Shown piece by piece: positions 24,806 through 35,400 of a DNA stretch of 64,000 nt; the first letter of the stretch is position 1, and each line of letters starts with the position of its first letter. The notes under the pieces are model-generated. The model saw nothing but the letters and a program-made list of their open reading frames with translations. It did not search any database and was not told where the DNA came from. The position numbers and the translations under genes were made by a program. Source of the DNA: Dolomedes plantarius (Eukaryota > Arthropoda > Arachnida > Araneae > Dolomedidae); assembly GCA_907164885.2 (NCBI GenBank), contig OU015501.1, forward strand, positions 18,779,131 to 18,843,130, read 5' to 3'.

Positions 24806-25060
24806 CTCTAATGCCGCATTCATACATTCGCGAGACATTAGTCACGTTCCTGCATCGACGCGAGTGACCGTTCTCACATTCCCGCCTTTTGCTGAGAACA
24901 AGACTTCCCGTCACCATTCGCCCCTTTCACTCGTGCCAGAAAACCGCTCCCGAAGCGAACGCCACGATTGGCGAGGAGAAACGGCGAGAACACCGTTTAC
25001 ACATTCGCCCACCGCGATTCGACTCGCCGCTATCGCGACTGTGTAAATGCGGTGTTAAAG
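24806..25060. mobile_element. CpG-rich TIR element (MITE)
   Basis: The left end CTCTAATGCCGCATTCATAC and the inverted right end CTTTAACACCGCATTTACAC pair over about 28 bp with about six mismatches, continuing into TCGCGA on both sides. The interior is notably GC- and CpG-rich for this window and repeats CGCGA/TCGCC motifs. No unambiguous duplication; terminal TAA/TTA would be compatible with a Harbinger-type element. Open frames inside are incidental. Confidence 0.5.
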
Positions 25061-25344
25061 AGTGAGAAAATGTATTCATCCGCGTCTCTTTGGGCCAGTC
25101 CATGTTCTGAATGATAGCGGACACCCCTCATTTAATGTCATTTGTGGTGATGTGGCCGGCAGAAAGATGCAGATTCTTGTATAGGTCAGACACATGTAGG
25201 GGAGTGGCGGAATAAGGAAAATGGCAGATAAGTGAAAGACGGAAAAATAGCTTATATTGGACTGGAACAATTGAAATTACTTATTATCTCATGACTATCA
25301 TGAAATTAAGTGTACACGGCTGCAGTTTTAACTTACTCACACTA

Positions 25345-25377
<33 letters not shown>

Positions 25378-25387
25378 GGGGGGGGGG
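25345..25387. repeat. (CA)n-(GA)n-(G)n microsatellite
   Basis: CA, then GA, then a run of about 10 G, just left of the piggyBac element. Confidence 0.9.
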
Positions 25388-25647
25388 CAAGAGAGTGAAT
25401 GAGTTTAACACTAGAACCGCCAAGGAGGTCATTTGACCGTTTTAACTTTCACTTCGTACCAATTTGTTTCTATTAAGAGTGTAACTTTCAGCTGCCTTGA
25501 CTTTTCCTAAAATACAGTAAGTTGTGATATCTCTGTGATAAATTTTCCATTTAGCTAAAACTTATAGAGTATGGGGGTACTATACCTAGAACCGCCGGAG
25601 CGGTCAAAATGGCAGTTGTCATTTTTAATGTATATTTCCCCCATTAG

Positions 25648-27252
25648 ATGTCGCTAGATGAATTGGATGCATTTATTGGATGCCTATTATATGCGAGAGG
25701 AACATTTGAGGCTAAAAATATTGAATTAGAAAGTATGTGGGATAATTTATGTGAAATTCGTATTTTTCTCTAAACCATGTCTCGAAATAAATTATGTAAA
25801 ATAATGAGATACATACGATTTGATATAACGGCAACCAGAAAACAGAGCCTTCCAGATGATAAATTCGCATTAGTACTAATTATAATCCAGGTACTAATAA
25901 TAAGAATACTAATAATCCAGATACTAATTATTTAAAAAAAAAAAAAAGAGAAAACTTTACTATCGACGAGAAGCTTTTTTCAACCAAAGCAAGATGCAAA
26001 TTCATACAGTATATGCCACGGAAGCCTGATAAATTTGACATAAAGTTCTGGCTATTGGCAGATGTTGAAACAAAATATTTACTGAATGGATTCCCTTACT
26101 TAGGTAAAAATGACGACCGACCAAACAATCAAAGTTTATCTGAATATGTTGTTCTTCATCTACTGAAAATCATATGGTTCTTCCATCTACTGAAACCATA
26201 CTTCAAGAAAGTCTACAACATTACTACAGATAACTTCTTTACTTCACTGGGTCTTGCAGAAAAGCTGAAGTCAATGAAAGTAAGCATTGTTGGCACAGTC
26301 AATCGTGGAAGAAAAGAAATCCCTCAGATCATAAAAGATGAGAAACATGCCTTGTTCAGCAGCAAAATTCTTGCAAGAGATGATATATTTTGACAGTTTA
26401 TCAAGGAAAGAAGAACAAATTTCTTTTACTGTTAAGTTCCCTACCTTCATCAGTTACAGTGGGAACTGATGAGAAACACCTACTAGAAACTGTAAAGTTC
26501 GATAATTGAAAAAAAAATTGGAGTTGACGTGCTCGATCAAATGACACGGAAGTAGACCGCAAATGCTTGTTCTAGATCAGGGGTGTCAAACTCAAAGGCT
26601 ATCTTGGGCCAAACAAACAAGGTTTAACTATAGGTGGGCCGCAAAAAAAAAATCAATATTAATAGAAACGTAGGTTATTTACCTAATTACAGTATATTCA
26701 ACAAAAATATGTGCATTTTGTTTTATATTAGCAAAAAAGAGTATCATTAAAAAAACATTTAGCGAATTCTTCCTATCTTATTATAATTCTGCGTCGGTTA
26801 TTTTATTATATATTATTGTGTGCCAATATATTGGCCGGGCCGCAAAATGTTCGTCGCGGGCCGCGAGTTTGACACCCCTGTTCTAGATGGTGGCCTCTTT
26901 ATGTATTTATAATGTGCTTGATCTAGAGGGCATTAATTCTTATATACTATATAAGAAAGTCACTGGAAATAACATTCGATCTGCGCAACATTCTTTTGCA
27001 ATTAAGATCCGAGCTGCGAGAATCATATGCAAATCAGTGAAACCATCGAAGATTTCATTACCCAGTACATCCTCACTTACTAGTGATAAAGAAGCTAAAA
27101 GAGGAAAACAGTGCCTAAACTTCTAGTTGCAAAGGGAATAAAAAAATATGGACAAGTGTGTAGTTTACAGGAAACTGACTTGCGGCAAATGGACCGCTAT
27201 AGTGGTTAAAAAAGATTTTTTTGTGAAATTGTGTGAGAGACATTGTTTAGTT
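25648..27252 (+). pseudogene. piggyBac transposase, broken
   Basis: Pieces in order: MSLDELDAFIGCLLYARG from 25648, with a stop in place of a sense codon just before TMSRNKLCKIMRYIRFD; after a deleted or replaced stretch, ENFTIDEKLFSTKARC with the first catalytic Asp in the TIDE motif; QYMPRKPDKFDIKFWLLADV; NITTDNFFTSLGLAEKL with the second catalytic Asp; GTVNRGRKEIP. A stop at 26391 follows, then VGVDVLDQM-type sequence in other frames. A hAT MITE interrupts the gene at 26578-26880. NVLDLEGINSYILYKKVTG continues at about 26905. A residual Cys/His-rich tail (CGKWTAIVV...CERHC) resembles the C-terminal zinc-binding domain. At least one stop, frameshifts and an insertion make it non-functional. 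Confidence 0.9.
26578..26880. mobile_element. hAT MITE inserted in the piggyBac transposase
   Basis: Perfect termini CAGGGGTGTCAAACTC and, inverted, CAGGGGTGTCAAACTC are flanked by TTCTAGAT at 26570-26577 and 26881-26888. GGGCCGC repeats lie near both ends. The 303-bp element has no coding capacity. Removing it and one duplication rejoins the surrounding transposase homology, so it arrived after the piggyBac element. Confidence 0.95.
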
Positions 27253-27828
27253 CATCACATACATGCTGTAAATTCTCTACATTTTGGGAAACATTTTAGC
27301 TTCATTTTAGCCAAAAATAACATAATATGTTTGATTTTATTCCGCAGGAAAGAAGAAATGCAACTAAGTATAATATGAGCTATGTATGCGTTGACTCTAC
27401 ATTATATCAATTCAGTTACTTTCTATTACCAGGAATTGTTAGTAATTCCCATTAGAAATTGATATCTATCAATTTGTATCATTAGTATTAATGTATCATT
27501 TGTATTAACTGTATCATTTTTATTAATTGTAACATTTTTATTAATTGTATCATTTGTATTAGTTTGTATAAATATGATGGAACTACTATACTGCCACAGT
27601 GTTTAATTTCATTCATAATTTTTTGTTTTTATTTCAATTTCTTTAAAAAGTGTATACAATTCCTCATGAAAACCTTTTTATTATAGAAATAATTATAACA
27701 TATAATATTGGAAATGCTGATAATAATAGTAATTAAACGATATTAAGAGTAAAAAAATGGCAAGTAAACTATAATAAGCACTGTAGACCACATCGGTCAA
27801 AATGACCGCTCGGCGTTTCTAATGTTAA

Positions 27829-30800
27829 GGTGGATCCTTAAATCTGACACGACGAAGTTTAAAGTCAAATCCCTATTCGTACAATTAGAATATTTTTTTC
27901 GATGCGATTATAATGAAATGCCTTGTACTTTAATTATTAATATTTCAGTTAAATTAACTGCTCTTACATTAAAATATTACATGCTCTAAGAGAGTAGCCT
28001 CATAAAATAAAATGATTGATGCTTAATAAAACAAAATCTTACCTTAAATAAAGTTGGTATAACAGTGTTGTAACCTTTTAAAATTAATAAAAGAATTGAA
28101 AGGAAAACAAAAAGAGTAGTAACGGGAATTTTGTATTAAGTAATAATAAGCATTAAAATGATTTATTAAGTAGATTTAAACAAATATAAAACATAAAAGC
28201 AGAATTAAAAGACTATAATTACTTGAATAATAAATTAACTTTCATAAAATTTTACATGTTAGAAATTTATAAGTTCAGCCCCCATATCTTTAGAAACTTG
28301 GCAATGGTCCAGAAACTGCGGTCAGACAACATGCAAATTTTGAAATCACCCTTTGCAATAAAACTTTTCTATAAAAAGTTTTGCAGTAAATTGCATACAT
28401 TTTATAACACATTTTATGATACTTATACTAAAGAGAATATTAATTTAGAACATGACTTGAAATTCATAAAACGAAATAAATTAATTGTATTATCTAATGT
28501 ACGAAAAATAGATTTACAGTATAGCTAAGACATTTGCTCCGCCTTCTAAAGGGGAGCATTAATCTAGTGAAACAATTAACCATTAAGCTATGAAGTAAAA
28601 AAAAGTTACCTAGAGGTAACACGAAACGAAACGAAACGAAACACACAGAAAAAAAATTCCTAGCTGAATGTAATGGAATACTAATTGAAACCACAGATAA
28701 ACATAGTGTAATAGTAACAAATTTAAAAATGCCGGCAAGGAGAATCCATATGGGTATTATCATAAAAATGTAAACAGTGATGTAGTAAAAGTGCAATTAT
28801 CCATCCTACTAGTTAGATATATACAAGTCATTTTTCAAAAATTTAATAGTGATGTAGTAAAAGTGCAAACTAACCATCCTACGAGTTAAGATATAAGCAC
28901 CACATTTTTTCCTTTACGGTTGTTGAGTATGTTACACTATATTAAAACTTTTAATATATATATATATATATATTTAACTATATTTATATATATTTAACCA
29001 TATTTTGCACACACTTCCTTTTACATTTATTTGCTTCCGCTAAGTTCTAATCTGACACCCAATTTAAACTACAGTGACAATCAGAAATCTAGAAAGAGTG
29101 CTAGAGAAACTTTAAGAACACACTTCAGAATTTAATTCCTCAAATGTTGGAAAAGAGCAGGTAAAAATTAAACACAAACTTTAAAAACTAATACAAAAAA
29201 AAAAGATTCTTTGAAATAAAACACATAACCCCGTTCAGAATCTAAATTATAACTGCTACAATTATACCTTTTTCCTACATAAGAACATCTGAGTTAATAC
29301 AAGATTAGTTACAGCGCATGTTTATAGCCAAATTTTTCATGTCTCCTCTCCTCCGAGAAATTAGGAAAAGAAAAAAACAAAAAAAAAAAAACCCTTACGT
29401 TTCAAATGTATTTATTTCTGATAGAAACAGAAGAAGAGATCAAATGAGCCATCAAGGAAGAATTTACAAGCACAGGAACGCGGAAAAATCTAATTTTTAA
29501 AAAGCCTTTAATATGTTATACTTTTTAATACTTTAGACCTGTGACTGAGAGGTGTTTAAAAAATAAATTCAACCCCTTTCTAACGACAGACCAGAAAATC
29601 TGACTTTGTCCACCTATTTAAACGATCACTACTAAAAAATATTAGCTGTATTACACGAAATTTCAGGATAATAGCAATTTTTTTTCAGAAGAATGCTACT
29701 GATTTTAATTATACGACGGGTTATACGGACTGTTAAAAGTCAAAAAAGTATAAAATTGCGTCACTTTCGACATCTATATCTTGAAAAGTATAAGGTTTAA
29801 AATCATAATTTTCTTTTTGATTATAGAACAATGTTTGATTTATGAATATATACCTGTTTCTTGTTTGATAGTTAAAAATAATTTGTGTTAGATAGTCATA
29901 AAGAATAAGCAGTTTGCTTTCAACAAAAGTGATATCAAAGCTAACGCACATAAATACTCCACAAAAAATTGAGTTTAAGACAAAATTTCTGCTTTTAACA
30001 CATACTGCAGGAACTAATATTTAATTTGAACCTAAATTTGTATATATTTAAGGTATATTTCTATTTTTAGTATAAAACTGAAAATAGTGCATTTTTTTCT
30101 TAATAAATTAAATTTTATCTATGCATGAAAAATGCATTGTCTAGAGATCTGTAAACAAATTTAGGTTCAGTTTCAAGCAAATGATAATATGTACCTTCTG
30201 TAAAAATCTCATGCACAAATATGAAATAGTTCTAGAGATAACCAGTGCGCTGTATGAAAAAAAACCATTTTGAGATAAATCACTTTGAAGTATTGCACTT
30301 TAAATCTGTTTTTAGTAAACATCTGACACGTTTTTATTCATAACTTCCGTAATTATGGGAATTTTTTCAAACGGACTGTCTTAAAATACTCAGAAAAGTC
30401 TAATCTTTCATATATATTTTATTTCAAAAAATCTATTTTTTTGACGGTTTAACAGTCGTATGACCCCTTATCGCCAAAATAGATGCCGTTAACATTACAC
30501 GTCAAAACTTTCATTTCTCTTGATTGAGATACGCTCTAAAAGAATGTTTAAATCAATATAAAATAGTAAAGATTACGAAAAAACTTATGTTGTGCAACGG
30601 CATATGAATAAACTATTAAATTTTTTTTAAAAAATCGACGTTTTAGTTTTTCAACCCTTCGTAAGGTTTACTACCAAACTTGAACGGTTTTGGTTAAACT
30701 TTCGGCACAGGATTTCATAGATAGTGGGTTTGATAACTTTCCCTGGCATAGTTAGTTCTGAATGCGAAAGAAAATATGAATTAACGTGGCCATCGCAATA

Positions 30801-30905
30801 GCATAGCGTCCAACGTAAGGGGATTTCGACCGAGGGATAAGAAGCCGAATTCAGCGTGAAGAACACCAGGCTGATTAACAACAGGCACGGTATGTATGCG
30901 GTTAG
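27829..30905. other. A+T-rich intergenic DNA, no gene recognised
   Basis: Contains four tandem ACGAA units near 28620-28643, an (AT)n at 28953-28973 and a near-repeated GTGATGTAGTAAAAGTGCAA (28777 and 28850 areas). Frames at 28223-28528, 29318-29500 and 30651-30881 have no recognised homology. Confidence 0.4.
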
Positions 30906-31255
30906 AACAGAGGTTCTTAACCTCTTCAGAGACGCAGAACACCATTATACATTTTTTTTAAAGCGGAATACTAACATTAATGTTAATGTAGTTCAACAAA
31001 ATCTTGAACTACAACAAACGGTTACAATACTACTGATACTAGTAGTAATGTAACATTTACAAATAGTAGTAATATAAGATTTACATATATTGACTATTAT
31101 TATACACGAATAAAAAAAAATATGATAAGTAAGTAAATTATTTTATAATTTCTAACACAATAAAATATTTAAAAGAAAAAAAACCTCGCAAATTTCGCGG
31201 AACACCTAAGGCATATTCGTAGAACATTTGTGTTCCGTGGAACACCAATAAAGGA
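30906..31255. mobile_element. Possible hAT relic
   Basis: CAGAGGTTCTTAACCTCTTC near 30908 resembles the end of Zaphod/Charlie-type hAT elements. The distal part has GTTCCGTGGAACACC, similar in style to hAT 2 termini, but no matching right terminus or duplication was found. Probably truncated by the SINE that follows. Confidence 0.3.
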
Positions 31256-31261
31256 CGACTC

Positions 31262-31400
31262 GGCCCGAATATAGGCCCGTTATGCAAAAGATGGTAGGTT
31301 CGATTCCTACTGCGGCCATAGATCGCTTTGAAGCGACAAAAAATCTATAAGAGTGTGACTAGAGAAACGACCCTCTCATAGACTTTGGTTGTCGAGTACG
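31262..31400 (+). repeat. tRNA-derived SINE
   Basis: Box B GGTTCGATTCC at 31297-31307 lies within TGGTAGGTTCGATTCCTACT, a perfect T-arm stem. It is followed by a SINE body. The 5' part lacks a clear box A, so a functional tRNA is not called. Confidence 0.55.
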
Positions 31401-33218
31401 AATTACGTTTATTAACCTCCTTTCTTCACATTTCATTTGTGACTATAGATGAAATTCAGAACAGTAAATAGGCATTTATGAGCATTCAAAGATAAAAAGG
31501 AAAAGGAAACTTACTACACAATTGTTGCGCATAAAAGAAATTGAGCCAAGGATTTTTTCACCTCGTCACGATAGAATTACAAATGTGCAGAAAACATTAT
31601 TTTAGGTCATAGACAACATAATAGATTAGAATTTGCGCGACGAGAATGCGCGACTATTCCAATATTCACAAAAATAAAGCTAAGAGAGAGAAGATAATTA
31701 AATCAAGCATGGAAAAAGTCATTAGTTTGTTTTGGAGCGCAGATAAAGTATTAGTTACTGTTACAAAATTAATGGGAATGCTAAAAAAGGAGAGTTACCT
31801 CAGAAACACTCAAATAAAAAAAATAATTTAAAATAAATTTTGAGGACATATTTTACGTAATTTCATTTCAATTAATACCTTCCTTAATTTACATTTTTAT
31901 TTGATATCTAAATTTTAATTTGAAATATATGTACTTCCACTATGCATTGAAGAAAATCGTTACCAATTTCTGTCACCTGCTGCGAAAGTGGCGCACAACG
32001 AACGCATTATAGCTATGACGTCAACGGCAGTACGTAATTGTGACTCTAGTCCTATGAAATGCATCTTGCCTTACATTTTTCTCGTATTACATAATCAGAC
32101 GAAAGTACTTTACCTGAGTGCAAACAAGTAATTTCTATCCTATGAGCGAAATAAATGCTTTTGCTGTAAGAGCTGTAGAGCTATTTTACGTTTACTAGCA
32201 AAGGAGAATATCGAATTTTTCTAAATCTTAAACTTTAATTCTGAAACTCATCATCTATTTGTTTCAAGCGCTATTGTTTATGACGCAATTAATTTGCGCT
32301 TTTTTAATGTTTCCTTATAATCGCATACACTGAATAAATAATGAGGCTTTCAAATATTCATTCAGGCAAAAACTGAATTCTTTTTGTAAAATAGAACAAG
32401 TAAACAATCCAACATAGAAGTTAGAGGATTTATGTAGATGTATCTACGGGAAAGGTGGTTGCTTGGCAGGGAAACTACTGTAAACTTACGAATATGGCAA
32501 GCGTGCGATATTCAAGATATGTTTTTATGGTTATTACTTAAAGCTCAACATGGGAATAATTATCAATGGGGTATTTCAAAACGTTTACTACAATTGCGGC
32601 TAAATATCTACCTGACGATATGCATTTCAAGATCAACGATCATGTTATAAGCGAAAAGTTCAGCAATTGTTAGTTTGATAAGAATCACTATGTATGAATA
32701 TTACTGAGTAGTTAATAAGATTTCTTACGTTAAGTTTTAAGTCGACAGTTACTGTTATTTGTAGAAATATAATACATCTTAAGTGGAAACTTTCACTGTT
32801 TAAAAAAGATACGGTATGTTAACCAGAAAAACCCTCTTTCAAAAGGGAAAGCCCCTGAAGTATTAAAGTAAGTTATGATCATAATCATGCACATATTCTA
32901 ATTTTAAAAGAGGACTATTTTTGTATGCATAACCATTTTTAAAAGCAGAACTTCAATTTTAATATCTACAAATGTTAAAATATTGATTGAACAATTTATT
33001 TGGGTCCTCCACATTTGAAATTTTTAACCGGCGTTTAAAAGGCTTTGTCAATGACTAAGAACCTAGCTCTGTTCAGCTCTTTGAGACCATAGATACTACC
33101 AAGTTTCAAAATTTTTCCATTGCATATTTTATTGCAGTAGAAAAAAAATTCACAAGAAAAGAAATTTCCTATTGTCCTGGACACCCAAAATGCTCACAGT
33201 TCAAGACAAAGGACTCCT
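31401..33218. other. Intergenic DNA, no gene recognised
   Basis: A+T-rich; frames at 31646-31831 and 32438-32650 show no recognised family features. Confidence 0.4.
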
Positions 33219-33222
33219 TTAA

Positions 33223-33939
33223 GGCTGCTGTGTACTAAGCCTATTGGATTCGCTCACCTCATTGTTAACCTATGGAGAAAATTTGTCATTTACAGCTACA
33301 TAAAAGCTGATATTCCAATAAAAATGGTATTTTCAGATAGCTTGAACTTTTCTGCACCTTACAACATGATTCATTTTATAAATTTCGTCGACCAAAGGAA
33401 TTTATGAACCCCCCCCCCAAATTTTTTTTGGCTAATATCCTTGGGGGGGCTGACGACATTACACCCCAGTCCGGTGTACATATGAATACAAGGAAATAGA
33501 AACACACAAATCACAGAAGAATTTCTATTAAGAAACGATGACACCGGCGATGGACGATGGGTTGCAGCTCCCCTTTCTAGACGGGGCCTCCTTTTGCAGG
33601 CGGAAGACTGACCGGTTCCCCAGAAAACAACCAAGTCTTACGCGGGAATCGAACCCGCGCCCCCGACGTGGTAGGCTGATGCCTTAAGCACTTAACCACT
33701 GGACGACTTATGAACGTTTAAAACACACTATAACAGATTTTTCCCCCGAATAATTTAAATTTTAAAATATCATTGCATAATTAAAAAAAACGAAAAATGT
33801 CCCCAGGTGTAAAAATTTCTTTCTCTATTACGGAGTACAATTAAAAAAAAAAAATCTTTAAATCCAAGTCGGCAATCCTTCGACAAATTTTCTACATAAG
33901 TTAACATTGAGGTGAGCTAATCCAATAGGGTTAGAAGAC
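33223..33939. mobile_element. TTAA-type MITE (unit B family), interrupted by a SINE
   Basis: The left end GGCTGCTGTGTACTAAGCC follows TTAA (33219-33222). The right end keeps the CCAATAGGGTTAG motif, but the last dozen bases are replaced before TTAA at 33940-33943. The interior matches the MITE at 12212-12603. A SINE sits at 33410-33707. Without it the element is about 410 bp, close to the 392-bp relative. Confidence 0.8.
33410..33707 (-). mobile_element. tRNA-derived SINE with intact target duplication
   Basis: Flanked by TTATGAAC at 33402-33409 and 33708-33715, with the host MITE continuous across the join. Read on the minus strand, the tRNA-like head has box A TGGTTAAGTGC and box B GGTTCGATTCC inside a perfect GCGGGTTCGATTCCCGC T-arm. 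A roughly 200-bp GC-rich body follows. The 3' end is an A-run then a run of nine or so G, not a simple poly(A). The intact flanks suggest a fairly recent insertion. Confidence 0.85.
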
Positions 33940-33943
33940 TTAA

Positions 33944-34186
33944 TTACGGCTGCCAACCATTCCAAATTTTGGTGTTTTAAGCGGCATTCCGAGATAATTT
34001 TCGGTAGAACGCCTATTTATAACTGAATACGAAAATTAAAAATACAATACATAACACAGATTGCATTGTAATTCATTCACTTGCCTAACCTAAATGTGTA
34101 AATGCTAAACCGATACACAAAACTACTCTAATACATTTGAAATAAAAATTACTTTAAACATATTTCACAAGCAATAAATCTCGTTA
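33944..34186 (-). mobile_element. Reverse-oriented partial copy of unit A
   Basis: TTACGGCTGCCAACCATTCC and the following 240 bp are the reverse complement of about 8900-9140, including GCGGCATTCCGAGATAA. The copy stops before reaching the unit A outer terminus. Confidence 0.75.
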
Positions 34187-34189
34187 ATT

Positions 34190-35283
34190 AGAACTTATTG
34201 GGGTGAACCAGTCAACTAGATCAAATGAAAATGATCGAATATATTAAACTAAAACACCCTCTACTGCAAGAAAAATTTTGCATTAAAATTGCACAGAGTA
34301 CTTTTAGGAGAAATCTACACAAAATAAGGATAATTGAAGTTCAAAAATTTTTAGAATAACGTAATTTGTCAAAATTAAAGATATTCAAGAAGACTCTTCT
34401 TCTACCTCACCGTATCCTGTAAAATTTTGGTTGAAAAAATCACTTATCAATTTTCAGTACTGCAGCTTTGAAAACAGAAATCCTGGATTATTGTTTGTTT
34501 ATAATCCTGATTATAGTCATCAGCTACAAGTCCTTCCTCGTCATATTCTAAAGTATTCCCAATTCACTAGCTAGACCACAATCGTTTACCATATAGTTTG
34601 GGATATACTATACCGTATCAATCCATATTTGACCGATCATAACTAAGAGAAGTCCGAACAAACGGGGTACAGATTAACAAGGATTTCGTGTGCTTATAAA
34701 GTCTGAAATGCATTAAATAAGCAATTGAAACTTCCCCCCGTTTCTTCAACATGAAATCTAGTTTATTTTCTTTTAATTAAATCTTTTATCTCTCTAAACA
34801 CAATTTCATATTTCATGCTCCGTTATCTGTTCCATCCCACATTTCAGAATTTTTAGTCTAATTCTAGACTAACGAATTTTTTAAATAAAAAGTAATAGAT
34901 AATCATGTCCATCGGGGTTTGTTTGATTTTTTATCTCGTGATAAAAAATTTGCATACCAACCTACTTTTGGGAATCTATGTGTTAAGAAGTTCCTGTACA
35001 TATATCAAAACAGGACGTACGCATACCTTGCTATCACAAACTACTCTGTAATTTGAAACCATTTTTCCCTATGTGTCTATGTCATACTTCGGTATTTTAA
35101 CATCGATATTCTGTTAATGGGTAATCAAGAGCAGTTAACTCTATGAACAATAACAAACTAAGAAAAAGGATATTCTAGTAATACACAACTTTAAATGAGA
35201 CTTTCAGAAGACAGAAAGGTAAAGAATTTAGGGTGAGGAGTTGTTATATTATTTCAGTGAGGAAAATGAGCCATATTAAGATA
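34190..35283. other. Intergenic DNA, no gene recognised
   Basis: A+T-rich sequence without coding, SINE or TIR signature. Confidence 0.4.
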
Positions 35284-35292
35284 GTCCCTAAC

Positions 35293-35400
35293 ATCGCCAA
35301 CACGAGGATAGCTTAATAGGGTGAGCACCAACTCGAGATAAAGAGACCAGGGTTCGATTCCCCGGTATTGACAGAAAGTCACTGTAGCTTTCAATTCAGT
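35293..35400 (+). repeat. tRNA-derived SINE head
   Basis: A box-A-like TAGCTTAATAGGGTGAGC (from 35309) and a perfect box B GGTTCGATTCC (35351-35361) in a CAGGGTTCGATTCCCCGGT context. Spacing is close to tRNA spacing, but the acceptor stem does not pair, so a SINE head is preferred over a tRNA gene. Confidence 0.55.

Larger units (their letters stand above)
25409..27824 (+). mobile_element. Decayed piggyBac element
   Basis: TTAA lies at 25405-25408 and 27825-27828. The ends CACTAGAACCGCC and, inverted, CATTAGAAACGCC are imperfect inverted repeats, and a subterminal GGTCA..TGACCG motif occurs at both sides. At 2416 bp (about 2.1 kb without the nested hAT MITE) it is near full length. It carries recognisable but broken transposase pieces. 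The 3' part contains short imperfect repeats of TTGTATCATTTGTATTAA (about 27455-27570). Confidence 0.9.

Noticed and set aside
24795..25124. GC-rich open frames on both strands
   Set aside because: They lie within a TIR element and are open because the DNA is GC-rich; no protein family was recognised.
33000..33200. Possible MITE with GGGTCC ... TGTCCTGGACACCC ends
   Set aside because: The two ends do not pair well when written out as inverted repeats and no duplication was found.
33620..33707. A tRNA gene on the minus strand
   Set aside because: Box A and B are good, but the acceptor stem does not pair, and the head is part of a SINE with an 8-bp duplication and a 200-bp body.
35293..35372. 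A tRNA gene on the plus strand
   Set aside because: The T-arm is convincing but acceptor pairing is lacking; a SINE head is more likely given other such heads in the window.
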